Below are positions 25,539 to 36,980 of a stretch of DNA of 64,000 nucleotides, piece after piece. This stretch comes from Neurospora crassa OR74A (lineage: Eukaryota; Ascomycota; Sordariomycetes; Sordariales; Sordariaceae), in contig NC_026501.1 of assembly GCF_000182925.2 (NCBI RefSeq), forward strand, positions 4,815,917-4,879,916. The letters are read 5' to 3'. Position numbers and translations under genes: made by a program. Position 1 is the stretch's first letter. Each line of letters opens with the position of its first letter. The notes below the pieces were generated by a model. The model made no database searches. It was given only the letters and a program-made list of their open reading frames with translations, and was not told where the DNA came from.

Positions 25539-27007
25539 CAGTAAAGATACCTGCTGACGGACAAAGAAGTGAGACATTATGCGACTCGGCTATACAGAGT
25601 AAGTCGACAGAGTGAGACATATTTCTAGAAGCTAAGTCCAGAAGCGGACGATAGCTTCTTCCCAGCCATCGCTTCGCTTCCCATGGCATTTCGGGACTTC
25701 GCGAGTCAGGGGCTAGCATACATATAGTGGGACCATCGTGAAATGGACAGGCAACCAGGGGCCCAGGCACAGGGTACTGCTACCCGTTTAGCCTTGTTTC
25801 CAACATTTGGTAGTTTGTCACCATTGTTTCCCGTCCCTTTTTCCTCTTCTCCCTTCCACCGTTCGCAACCTTGAATGGTAGTTTCTGCTACTCTGTGTGT
25901 ATTGTACTGCGCAGTAAGTGCTACAGGACAGTACTGTATCGTATTGTACTGTACTGTACGAAAAGCTTCTTTGCGGGGCCTTAAATGCTTCATATCCCTG
26001 CACCTGCCCACAGCGGGGCCATGGTATCTTACTGTGTAAAATATATGTACCGCAGTACATACGCACCGGCAGGCACGAGGAGAAGCACAATCAAATGATG
26101 TTCCGGGAGTCGTTCCCGAGAAGCCTCCTTGTTTCACCACCTTGTTAGGTAACAACTTGGGGGGAACCTGGGAAGATGCTAGGCATCAGCTTTTTGTCAA
26201 CCACAACACAGCCACCGTGATCTCCTTCAACCTTCGACGAAAAGGAAACCGTGCGACTCTCCACGCAGGTTCAGCCTCCCGATCAAATGTAGTTCATCAT
26301 CTCGTCTAAACCCACTAGGCAACATAAAAGCAAAGAACTACACTACACAATGACCACCAACAAATCCGCCATCATCAACTCAGCCACCTGAGTCCATTCT
26401 CTCCCGCAGGCCCACCCCCGCCGCGGGCGTGAAGTGAAGATCTCTTTCCGCTCATCGTAAGGTACCATTCCGGCCTATCTACACTACAGAACAAAGGCGT
26501 GGAAACCATGATACTGGGTCCACGGGGGAAGCGAAGAAGGAAGTCGCAACCGAGACTAGACGTCCCGAAGGGTGTTTTGGGCGTGCCCGACGTGGAGGGC
26601 TTCATTTCGACCCGAGACATTGATCACATCACATCGCGATTTCAAACATTCCCCTGCCGCCGTCGTCGTTGTCGCTACGTATTTAGTAAGCAAGTACTGT
26701 AGTGTAGTGTGATGTGCCATGCCATGTGCGTACGCACGCGTGAGCAGGTGTAAGTGTGAAAGTGAATGCGAGTGTGATAAGTGAGTGGTGGGTTGTACTC
26801 TGTGTATAGGGAGAAGAAAGACTTTAGTGGATGAGGCGCGCGTGTGCGCGCTCGGTGTTTCTGGATACCACGATTGCTTACATTTCTTTACGTACCTCTG
26901 TATGTATGTATGTACGCCAGCAACATCATACTTGCGCGTCTACGGCTCACGTAAACCAGGCACATCAGGTCCCCTACCTAGTCTACACATAACTACTAAA
27001 GAACGAT

Positions 27008-27048
27008 GAACGAACGAACGAACGAACGAACGAACGAACGAACGAACG
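27008..27048. repeat. (CGAA)10 tetranucleotide microsatellite
   Basis: About ten perfect GAAC/CGAA units in tandem, 41 bases, in intergenic DNA about 1.5 kb beyond the stop codon of the ankyrin/BTB gene. Confidence 0.95.
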
Positions 27049-28524
27049 GCTGATAAGCCACACAAGGTCCTGTCAGAGCTGTCCTTCATTACGTTCAGAG
27101 GCTATTCACAAGGTTAAGATTAGAGATGAGAGATCAGAGATCAAAAAGCAGAGGACTACACACAAGAGATCCCCCCTTTGCTGGCTGTACTGCGTAAATG
27201 AATCAAAAATGCAGATGTGCCAGTTGCCAATGTACATCAAGCATCACAGCCGGATGCGAGCGCGGGAGATCGTCCCCCGCCGTCCCGTGTTTCAAAGCTT
27301 CAACCTACGACTATCCAATCGCATCTTCAGATATCCAATGTATAGTACACACGCTACACAGCTTCTACTATGGATGCAAAAAAGGCAGCATGTTCCAGTG
27401 CGCGGGCTAATTACCTTGGTAATCATCACCACCAGAAGAGGCTTGAAATCGATCCTCCCCTGCTTTCTCTCCTTTCTCACTAGCATCCACAGCTTCGAGA
27501 CAACAAGGACCCCGGCTTAGAGAACTGCCGAAGAGCATGGGGTCGTGGAGAAGACTTGAGGGAAGGGGGGGGGGGATATCATTCAGGGGCTAGCCGTGGT
27601 CGTGGCCAGGAGGGATCCGTGCCATGCTTGGTATACATGGTACATAACTACGGGTATGAAGTTCGGCAAGTCTATGATGAGGGTTGGTCGGTGATCCATG
27701 TACTTTCGAATAATTTGTTAGTGGTTGTGATATCGGTTGATGAACTCGCTGCTGAAACGTTCAACGGCACCGGAAATCATGGGTCACTCCTGCCTACTGC
27801 AACCTTACCTGGGCCCCGTCTTTTTTAAATTGTTTTTGGTGGTGTTACATGCCGGTCCCCGAGGGCGGCTGATTGTTGGAAGAGGCAATGATTGGGTAGG
27901 TAACTCAATATAATCCAGCTCAGGGTCGTTTGTGATGGATGGCCATGGGACTTTAAGATATTGAGTTTGATAGATAGTCGTAGTTTTTTTCACTTCGTAG
28001 TATGTAGGGGATAATATAATTTCTTCGCGACCGCTTGCCAAAAGAAAGAAGCATGACCGATGAAAAGCAAAGAATATTGCTTAATCGATATCGGGATATA
28101 AGCAAGGGGTAGAGCAATTGGAGACAACGTTCGTCGTTGGGGCGGAAGCCCGTATCAAGTATTGAGAGTATGGCGTAAAGGAAGGAAGGCAATATTTGCG
28201 ATACTGGTGCCACAGATATCTCAACACTGTCAACACATTTTGTGGGATCCTTCCCTCTTTCTCTGACCAAAGACACGTGGCTGCGCTTACAATGCAAGAC
28301 GATGATGTCGCTGGCCTACCGATTTTTGCTCTGGAAGGAGAAAGCGTTGCGAGAAAAACCGAGTTCAGTTTTTGGCGCTGTGACGGGGGAGAGAGACACC
28401 TGAAACAAACGACCAACTTCTATGCGAACCGTATTCATACAAAACCACCAGTGTAGCCAGTCGTGACATATGTAACATCTAATGCCTTGATGCAATATCT
28501 TTTCCTGTAAACGCTCGTAGCCCT

Positions 28525-30699
28525 TCAAGCACCCAGTTTCAGACGGTCAAGCATCTTATCGATCTTTTCCAGCAAGATCTGGTAGTTGACCGCATCCGAC
28601 ACAAACTCATCCTCAACCAACTTCCCGTCTAATGTTCGTAGACCACCACCTCCCTCTTCCTCACCATCGCGTTCAGTGCATTTCCCCACTTCCTCTCCTC
28701 CCACTTCCCTCTGACCGTCAGAAGGCTGTTCGAGACGGATTTCCCCAGCCTCAGCCTCTAATGCCAGGTCTTCTACCTGAGCAGCATCAATCTCGCCCTC
28801 CTCATTCAACATCTCTTCAATGCCATCACCCTCGAACCGGAACCGGAATCGCTCGCCCAGGTAATACCGAATATCGTCCAGCAACTCAATAGTGTCCGTC
28901 TCCTCACGCCTCTTGAGCCGGGACGCACTTTCCTGAATCAACTCGGCGAACTCCTCTTCGTCGATGTAGTCCTCCAATCGACTGGCCAGGTACCGGGCGG
29001 CGAAATCTTCCAGACGCTGGACTTTAAGATCCCAGGCGGCGTGAATGACATCGTAGACGTTAATGGGTTCCACTTCAACTGACTGTCCATCCGCTTCCGG
29101 CGATGATCCAGTTGGTGTTTGTTGCTGCCCGCTCGAAGGTGTCGAAGTCGACGTTGCGAGTGGTGACGATTGTAGCTCTTCCGCGGCCCCACCATGGGTG
29201 CGGTCTACCAGCGCGTTGCTGGTACCGCTGCCTAGAGTGCTAATTGCTACCGCGGCTTTGGTCTTGAGCTTATCCAACAGTAACATGTCCGCCGCGTAGA
29301 GAAGATCTAGAGCCAGCTCGAGCGGGCAGTCAGACCTCTCGGTGTAGAGGAATGTTAGGATGATCTCCAGAACTTCGGGAAGACAGTCGACCTTGATGAC
29401 GTGGAGATGCTCGGTTTCCTTGGCTTCCATGAACTCGGAGGAGAACATGGTTTCAAAATAGGGACTGCGGATGAGAAAGGCTTTGTGCACCGGGAAGAGG
29501 ACTGAGCGTTTGGGCTTTTTCGCACCATTCGAAGCCCCGTTTGTTGAGTTCAACGCCGCTGTCGGGCCAATGGGAATACCATTACGAGATATGAGCGCCT
29601 CTTCCGCGGGCTCAGCGATATCTTCTCCTTCACCCTCGTCGAACTCGTCCGCACGCAACAAACAGTTTGCGGAAATAGCGTTGTCTCGGGGCCATTTCAC
29701 GTCCCCCACCCGACAAGTGTCAACTGTGAACTTGTGCTTCAGGACCGTGTCTCGGAAGTAAGCAGTTACTTGAGCCTGAGCACGCTGGACCTCATCTTGA
29801 TGCCTCTGGCGCGCCAAGCGTCGGTCGGTCGTTGAAAGAACAGCTTCCCACAGGTGGGCAATTTCGAGCTGCTTGCAGAGCTTGTCGATCCCCTTGAAAA
29901 CCTCTTCCTCAGTGGCTGTACTCCGAGGTCCAACAAGGTCGCGTGGAAGTTCGCCAAGATAGAGATATCTTATGACGACCCGAAAAGCCTCGACAGGAAT
30001 GGAGTGGGATAGTTTCCAAGTGCTAGTTTCAGGAGCGTCGGCGAATTTTCTTCGGAAATAGGGCGACCTGGAAGAGAGGATGAATTTATGTAGATGGAAC
30101 GATTCAGAAGCTGTGAGGAGACTGATGTCTGTCGTCTTCGGAATCTCGCGGACAAGCAACGAGGTGATATGGGATGACCAAGCCTGTAAAGGATCCGCAG
30201 TCTTGGTGTAATCATAGGAGAGTAGCAAATTCCGAATCTTGTTATTCAGAGCGTTGTAGACCGCGCGCTCTCGCTCGAATGAATCGGGGTCGGCCAGAGC
30301 ACCTGGGTTTGCGTGTAAGTGACTGGATGGTGGAGAGTTGGCGCTTGGCGATAGGACATACCGGATTCTAACAGGAGTTGCACCAGTTCATAATGCCCGC
30401 ACAGACTTGCCTTTTGAAATATCAGTGCTACTGCAAAATTCAAGAGGCATGAGGTGGCTTTCGAGAACGTCACATACGATAATGAGTGGAGTATAGTCAT
30501 ACTTGTCTTTGCCATTGATGTTGACGCCACCTGATATCAACTCCTGACAGTGCTTCAGATCGCCTCGACGGCACGCGTGTATGAATTCGTGAAACTCTGG
30601 GGAATCATCAAACGGATGCTCATTGCGGAGGACGCCTTGGCGAATCAATTGTTCATCGTCCTTGAGCTTGAGCTCGAGCTGGTCTTTGCGAAGTACCAT
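28525..30699 (-). CDS. Ankyrin and double BTB/POZ domain protein (Btb3/YIL001W/ABTB1-like)
   Basis: Three exons read on the minus strand: 30699-30478, 30410-30362 and 30302-28525, joining to 682 residues. Ankyrin repeats cover residues about 32-92 (FIHACRRGDLKHCQELI, then YTPLII joined to ASLCGHYELVQLLLESG). A first BTB domain lies at about 137-240 (FHLHKFILSSRSPYF) and a second at about 355-445 (FPVHKAFLIRSPYFETMF), followed by an acidic C-terminal helical region. This order is typical of ABTB1 and fungal Btb3/YIL001W, proposed substrate adaptors for cullin-3 ubiquitin ligases. The first intron ends at a non-consensus AAG acceptor: the upstream CAG would put a stop in frame, and the AAG gives an unbroken ankyrin repeat with a CTGAT branch site about 15 nt before it. 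The gene diverges from nim-1. Confidence 0.88.
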
Positions 30700-31511
30700 C
30701 TTTTCTGTGCGTATATTTTCTTTGGTTTTGCCAAGTTTTGAATGCTACAAGGAAGGGGTATCGTTATCAAGGAACTAGGAACAGACCGAGAAGTTTATAT
30801 TCAGAGGAGAATGCACTGAAGGAGGGTGGCGGCACCGCAAATGGGTATCTCGGGTGCCGGAGATATGTAAGCAGACGGACGACCAACGCAATCGGGTCGG
30901 CTACGGGGCGCTAGCACGGACCAAGGAGAGAGCCGATGCGGGAAGTCGTGACGGATCGCCACCGGATGGTCGACGGGACAGCCGATGATTTGCGGCAACG
31001 GTACACATCTTATCTTATCGTAGATTATCAGTGTTATCGATACGGCTTGCTGGCAGTGGGGCTGGCGGCTTACAGGTATTAATGTTTAGAGTGATACGCT
31101 TGCCTCACCGCCCCGCGCCAGTTGCTGGGCAACGCGATGTTGACTGGTAGTACTGCGTAGGTCTCCCTTTGACAGGTTCGCAGGCGTCCTCAATCGGGCT
31201 GCCCATCCGAAGCGTCCACGACCAGCCGGGCCGCCCAACAAGACCCGGAACCTAACTTCGATTGGTTACAGGCAATCGTGCGCATCCTTTCCCGGCACTA
31301 GGATACACCCATCGCAATCACCATAACCATCGCATTCATCACATCCATCGCATACAACGCTGCTATTGCATTACCGGCAGCTCTTAGACGACAGGGCCTA
31401 TCCTTCAACACGGTACACTTCCCGAAACGATTGTCTTATGGATCAGGCAGCATACTCTTCCCAATTCATGATAGCCTGTCAGAGGTCCCGTTGATCTAGT
31501 CAACCGCCAAC
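30700..31511. promoter_or_regulatory. Divergent promoter interval between BTB gene and nim-1
   Basis: About 0.8 kb separate the two divergent start codons, so promoters and 5' leaders of both lie here. A CATC/CATCGCAT-rich patch occurs around 31310-31360. I cannot assign particular factor sites. Confidence 0.5.
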
Positions 31512-34247
31512 ATGTCGGAGAGCGACAAGTACGAGCTTCTAGAAAAGATCGGTATGCGAAAACACCCTCCCCCAACCATCGAACGGCGCTCCACATGCAC
31601 ATGCACAAAGGGTAGCAGTGACATTGATGGCTGACAACGACTTGCTTGACAACCACAGGCCATGGCTCGTTTGGCATCATCCGAAAGGTGCGGCGCAAAG
31701 CCGACGGCATGATCCTCTGCCGCAAGGAGATCAGTTACCTCAAGATGTCGCAAAAAGAGCGTGAACAGTTGCACGCCGAGTTCTCGATCCTCTCGACCCT
31801 ACGTCACCCCAATATCGTCGGATACTACCACCGCGAACATCTCAAAGCTACCCAAGACCTACATCTCTACATGGAATACTGTGGCAATGGCGACCTGGGC
31901 CGTGTTATCCGCAACCTTATTAAGAATAACCAGTACGCGGAGGAATCGTTCGTCTGGAGCATCTTTTCCCAGCTTGTCACCGCTTTGTACCGCTGCCACT
32001 ACGGCGTCGACCCTCCAGAAGTCGGCAAGACTGTCCTTGGTTTGGGCTCAACAGCAAGGCCAAAACCTCCTTCGGGTGGCATGACTATTCTGCACCGCGA
32101 TCTCAAGCCAGAGAACGGTAGGTGACCCTGTGATACGTATGTGGACTGGTCTAACGTGCTGCCTCGTAGTGTTCCTGGGCGAAGACAACTCGGTAAAGCT
32201 TGGTGACTTTGGACTCTCCAAGGTCATGCAGTCGCACGACTTTGCCTCGACCTACGTTGGCACCCCCTTCTATATGTCGCCGGAAATCTGCGCGGCAGAG
32301 AAATACACGTTAAAGTCGGATATTTGGTCATTAGGATGCATCATATACGAGCTTTGCGCCCGAGAGCCCCCATTCAACGCCAAGACGCATTACCAGCTGG
32401 TTCAGAAAATCAAGGAGGGTAAGATTGCGCCGTTACCTTCCGTTTACTCGGGAGAACTCTTTGCAACAATCAAGGATTGCCTGCGCGTGAACCCCGATCG
32501 AAGGCCAGATACAGCCACACTTTTGAACCTGCCGATTGTACGTTTGATGAGGAAGGAAAAGGAAGTTGTGGAATTCAGCAGGACTCTCAGAACGAAAGAG
32601 GAGACCCTTAACAAGCGTATCCGCGAGCTTGACAGCAAGTTGTCCGCACTCGAAACCGAAAAATCGTCCATTCGCGCCGAGATCGATGCCTCACTGAGGA
32701 GGGAATGGGAAGTCAAGGCGCGGCTGGAGATTGACCGTTTGGTGGCCCAGGAAATCGAATCTCTACAACAAAAGTTCGAGCAGGAGGTTCAGGCGCGGGT
32801 AGAAGCAGAGCTACAACGGCACGGGAGAGGACCCATGTTCAACAGTCATGGCCAGCAGGGCTCGTTTTCTTCGACTGCTGCTACATTAGTGTCTGACTAC
32901 AACCTGTCCTCAGTCGGTAGCGGTGACGGCGACTTCCCTTCTACTACGGACATCACCGATATCTCGATTGCCGAGTCGACTGATGGCTCTGACATCACAA
33001 AGAAAATCCCGCGAACACCCTTCCACAGAGCGCAGACATATTCTTCCGCACCCGCTGAATCTGTACTTGGCACGCCAATGGACATTGAAATGGCCTCACC
33101 CTCACCTATCACGATCGCTTCCCTCTCCCTTTCGCCCCGTCGGATGGCTTTGACAAAAGCGCCGACCACAAACCCACGGATGATCTTTGGCGAGGAGCCA
33201 ACTTCTACAGACAAGAGCAACTGGGAGGTTCCAAGAGAAACAGAGATGATAGACTCTGGCGACGAGTCCGAAGCGGAGGCTCTGGTTCCTTCACCGAAAC
33301 GTATCACTAAATCCAGCAAGAACCCTTTCAGTACTGTCACAACCAGGTCGAGGCCGTCGCTCAACTCGCAACAAAACTCCAATGTTCTCCCAATCCATGG
33401 CTTACGCTCCAAACAGACATTAGCCACCCGCTCTAAGACAGTTAGTGGAGTTTCGTCGATAGGACAACATCCCCTTCGTTCCGCACCCAGCGCCCCCTCC
33501 CTGCGAGACCGCAAACCCAGCCCAACCCGACGACTCAGTAGGATACCATCGGTAACGGGCGTGGGCAGAAGACTCAGCGCGAACAACATCAACAACAGCA
33601 GCAACGGCGGTAGTGACGCGCCATCCTCGACCGTCACGTCCAACATAACCGTCAGAACACGAGGTCTCAAGCGGATGTCGTCCACATGCGATGAATCGTC
33701 GTTCAGCCAGCAACAAAACAACCAACCACAACAGTCACTGCCACAAGCTCCGCCTCTTAAGAAGATCGGACTTATGGCCGCCAAGAACATTCGCGGAAGC
33801 TCGCTCGTCGAGCTGCACCAGGCTCGCGCCGGTGGTAGGCCCATCAGCGCGATCATTTCCAACGAAGCCAAACTACGCGCCTTTAAGGAACACGCGACAA
33901 TCGCGGCATCAGCAGTGGACAGCAGCAGTAGCAGTAGCAGCAGTAGCGGACAGTCGCAATTACCGACCCGACCACGATCACAACCCCAACCGATAACCGC
34001 AAACTTTGAGCAGCAGCAGCAGCAGCAGCAGAGTAATACCAACAGCATCTCCTCTTCCAACAGCGCAGGCAGCGGCAGCGCCACTGGAACGGGCACTGGG
34101 GCTGGGACAAAGTCAATGCCATGGCCGGTAGCTCCCGTATGGAATCGGGAGGTGGAGACGGAGGAAATGCCCAGTCCGTTTATTGTGAAGACCTCGAAAA
34201 GGCCGGCGAGCTTTGTTAGGCCGGCATCGAATTTGAGTCAGAGCTAG
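31512..34247 (+). CDS. nim-1: NIMA-family mitotic serine/threonine kinase NIM-1
   Basis: Three exons: 31512-31551, 31659-32117 and 32170-34247, joining to 858 residues. The kinase domain is N-terminal: glycine loop GHGSFG (14-19, spanning the first intron), HRDLKPEN with catalytic Asp161 (interrupted after Asn166 by the second intron), DFG at 179-181, and the activation segment STYVGTPFYMSPE. An insertion of about 30 residues rich in Gly and Pro lies before HRDL. A coiled coil follows (about 300-390), then a long Ser/Pro-rich tail with polyserine and a Q7 run. Aspergillus NIMA drives entry into mitosis; the long coiled-coil tail regulates dimerisation and turnover. The length equals what I recall for N. 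crassa NIM-1. Convergent with the lactone oxidase gene. Confidence 0.95.
34011..34031. repeat. (CAG)7 within nim-1
   Basis: Seven CAG codons in frame, encoding Q7 in the disordered tail of the kinase. A Ser-rich AGC tract lies about 90 bases upstream. Confidence 0.9.
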
Positions 34248-35309
34248 ACCGACTGATTGAATGGACAGCTTCGCCCGCCCGCCCGCCCGCTTCCTTCATC
34301 TTCATCATCGTCATCATCATCGACACCCATCATTGGCTACTTCTGTCTCCTTGCCGATTTTTCATTCGGGGTTCATCAAAGCATTTTCTGGTTCGGCTTC
34401 TAGTTCTGGCATAGATTCAAGTTGGATCAGCAAATGCATAGGCATCGCATCAATCATCGCATGGCGTTAGGGCTAAGGGGGGAGCAGACGAGCGGAAAAG
34501 TAACAGAGGTGAAAGAGTGAATTAAGAGAGAGAAGGATTGAAAAGCGAACAGAGGACCACATTCTGCTCGGGCTTGGGTGTGGGCATGTACACGTATACA
34601 TGCACGTAACGGAATGGCATCGGTTTGCCCTCCCTCTCGCGAGCTTGTTATTTCACCTGATGATTACTGTAAAGTCATCTTTTGGCTACGGCGTTGGCTA
34701 ATGGTTCTAGAGAGATCAAGTGGCAACGTAATCGAAGCAGACTATGGTTCCTGAGCATTCAGATTCTTCTTGGGAGTTTCTGTGGCGTTGGCGGTATTAA
34801 GGAATAGCCTGGGGATATGATGAATGACATGACACGACATGAATTACGCATTCTGTGTGTGAGTTACTACTGGAGGCGTGGACAGCTACTAGTGTTCAAA
34901 TTACTTCCACTGCAGCATGGAAGAACCCACAATCGTTCGTTCAAGATCGCAATCTTAGTACTTTTCTGTGGTATCTGTAGAGTACAACGTATTCGCCTCG
35001 ATAATCAAAACCTTCTTGCCATCCCTTCCTTTCGAACCAGCCTGGTATCCCAAAATGATCATGACAAGTTAGGGTACATATCCCAAGACTCCATGAAACG
35101 CTCTTTCTCACTCTTTGGCCATAATTCCCAATGCCTATCTGAAGTCTTCATCAAGTGGTTTGTTCAAAAACTCCACCTAACCTATTTTCTCTCCGAATCC
35201 CCTTAGGTCTTTCAGCAGTCTGCAGCGTCCGGCCACCTAGTTTGGTCACCTCCTTCTCGGCCTCCTTCTTCATCCTGTTGAGCGGCGAACCCAGAATTCT
35301 CCCGATCAC
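34248..35309. other. Convergent intergenic region
   Basis: About 1.06 kb between the convergent stops of nim-1 and the lactone oxidase gene. It starts with a (CGCC)n patch (about 34276-34291) and CATCAT repeats. A 129-codon plus-strand frame at 34817-35206 resembles no family. Expected to hold both 3' UTRs. Confidence 0.5.
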
Positions 35310-36980
35310 CTAGTTCGGCGCGACGAGGTTCTGGATGCCAATCACTTCGATACCACCACCCTGCCTCGCGGGGACCTTCTTAGTCGTCTGCTGAATCTCC
35401 TCCAGCGGGAGGAGCCTGTCCCTTTGGAGGGGCTCCAACAGGTAGCGTCTGTGCCAGGGCCCAACAAACATGCCCTCGGGGTCGACGCTCTCGCGGACGG
35501 CGCCCCACCGCTGGAAGTCATCGCCGTACCACCTTGCCAGGTCGGCCTGGGTCGCGGTGAAGGTCTTGGCCCAGTGCGGCTTGCCGCCGAGCTCGCGCAT
35601 GAGCCACTCAAAACCGAGATAGTAGCGCTCTGTGGCGTTGTAGGTCGGCTCACGGTGGTAGGGGCGATACATGATGGCGTTGAGATAGAGCGTGGGGCCG
35701 TCAGACTGCGTGGGGTCAAGGAAGGGGCGCGTGTTGGCCTCCCGCGAGGTGTAGACGGTCGAGTCGCTCGCACGCACTTCGACGGGGCTGTGAACCCAGA
35801 GACCCTCGGCGCTGTAGGGGATGCCGTGCTCAACATAGCCGGGGTCACCAGGCTTCAGGTTCTGAAGCCAGGCACCAAGACGCTGTAGAGCCTCGGGTCC
35901 CTTGTGGAGGGGGATGGCCCACTCGTTGACGGATTGGCTGTATAAGCAGTTCAGCAGGAAGGCCTTCTGGCTGGGCTGAACGGCGCCAATCCTCGTGACC
36001 TCGCCGTTCTTGAAACCATACTGCATGCCGAAAACGAACCACTCAATCCAAGGCGTGATGCGCGGGATCCATCTGGAGAGAGCAAGGAGGTTGTGATAGA
36101 CATAGTAGCCTAGCCAGCTATCGTAGTAGCTTGTTGGCGGCTCACGGTGCTTGACGGCGCCGGTCTTCAAGTCGACCGGATCGACAACGTTGGCAGTCCA
36201 AACAGCGGCGCGGCGCATGTAAGGAAACCACCAAATACGCACAAACTCGGCCTGGCTCCAGAGATCCTTTTCCCATTTCTCAAAGATGCGCTTATCCGAG
36301 TCGATTGCCTGGCTCCAGGCAAGTGAGAAAGCTGGAACAGCCTTGAAAGTGACCTCAGTGATGATACCCAAGGCACCGAGGGAGATCAAGGCGGCCCGGA
36401 ACAGATCAGGCTTGTCCTCTGGGGAGCACGACAATGTCTCGCCATTGGCAAGCGTAATCTTGAGCTCAGTAATGCTTTCACCGACAAGACCATGCTTGAT
36501 GCCGCTGCCATGCGTGCCCGTGCTGATGGCGCCGGCAATGCTCTGCTCATTGATGCTGCCGAGACTAGGCAAAGCAAGCCCGCGGCGGTCCAGCTCGTCA
36601 CTGAGCTGGTAAAGACGGATACCTGCCTGCACAACAACAAGACCAGTTAAATGGTCAACGGAAATAACCTTGTTGAAGTTGTCCAGGTTGACGAGCCAGG
36701 ACGAGGTACAAGTAATGTCTGAAGGAGAGTGACCGCAGCCGGTGGTAGTGACACGGCGCCGGGCGTGACGGGCCAAGCGGACAACCTTTTGAATTTCTGA
36801 GACAGATTCGGGTTGAATATAAAGCTCGGGCAAGCTCGTGAAAGTGCCAGCCCAGGTTCTGTGGACATGAGCGGTCTTTGCCCGGAATGGAATGCCGCCA
36901 TCGCGCTGGCTGGCGAGCTCAATGATCTCGCGCACGTTGGACGGGAGGGAGGCGAGCGCCGGGTTGCTCTCGGTCGCCAT
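35310..36980 (-). CDS. alo-1: D-arabinono-1,4-lactone oxidase
   Basis: A single-exon frame of 556 residues from the ATG at 36978-36980; an in-frame ATG at 37040 would add 20 residues. It catalyses the last step of D-erythroascorbate synthesis, oxidising D-arabinono-1,4-lactone with FAD and O2; the yeast enzyme is in the mitochondrial outer membrane. The N-terminal half is a PCMH-type FAD-binding domain with TWAGTF (about 42-47) and TGCGHSPSD, where His84 aligns with the residue that binds FAD covalently in yeast ALO1. GSINEQSIAGAISTGTHGSG is the second flavin-binding stretch. The C-terminal ALO domain has WYGDDFQRWGAVRE and DPEGMFVGPWHRRYL. Length is close to the family (about 530). The first ATG gives no obvious signal, so I favour the second. 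Confidence 0.93.
   Translation of the reverse strand: MATESNPALASLPSNVREIIELASQRDGGIPFRAKTAHVHRTWAGTFTSLPELYIQPESVSEIQKVVRLARHARRRVTTTGCGHSPSDITCTSSWLVNLDNFNKVISVDHLTGLVVVQAGIRLYQLSDELDRRGLALPSLGSINEQSIAGAISTGTHGSGIKHGLVGESITELKITLANGETLSCSPEDKPDLFRAALISLGALGIITEVTFKAVPAFSLAWSQAIDSDKRIFEKWEKDLWSQAEFVRIWWFPYMRRAAVWTANVVDPVDLKTGAVKHREPPTSYYDSWLGYYVYHNLLALSRWIPRITPWIEWFVFGMQYGFKNGEVTRIGAVQPSQKAFLLNCLYSQSVNEWAIPLHKGPEALQRLGAWLQNLKPGDPGYVEHGIPYSAEGLWVHSPVEVRASDSTVYTSREANTRPFLDPTQSDGPTLYLNAIMYRPYHREPTYNATERYYLGFEWLMRELGGKPHWAKTFTATQADLARWYGDDFQRWGAVRESVDPEGMFVGPWHRRYLLEPLQRDRLLPLEEIQQTTKKVPARQGGGIEVIGIQNLVAPN

Larger units (their letters stand above)
18608..28524. other. Gene-poor region downstream of the MtfA-like gene
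   Basis: Almost 10 kb without a gene I can support. It contains a C29 run (22446), a G-rich tract (20200-20219), an (ACG)6 repeat (25520), a TGTAC-rich patch (25900-25960), an alternating purine-pyrimidine patch (about 26837-26852) and a (CGAA)10 repeat (27008). Open frames such as 20390-20863, 21223-21681, 21776-22294 and 23794-24444 show no family motifs. No tRNA or 5S rRNA was recognised. Confidence 0.45.

Noticed and set aside
30411-30477. CAG acceptor in BTB gene intron 1
   Set aside because: Using it gives a stop in frame, or with a weak donor adds eight residues inside an ankyrin repeat; the AAG site keeps the repeat intact.
32897-34096. 399-codon minus-strand frame inside nim-1
   Set aside because: It is antisense to the confident kinase gene; its long openness reflects the codon bias of the Ser/Thr-rich tail.
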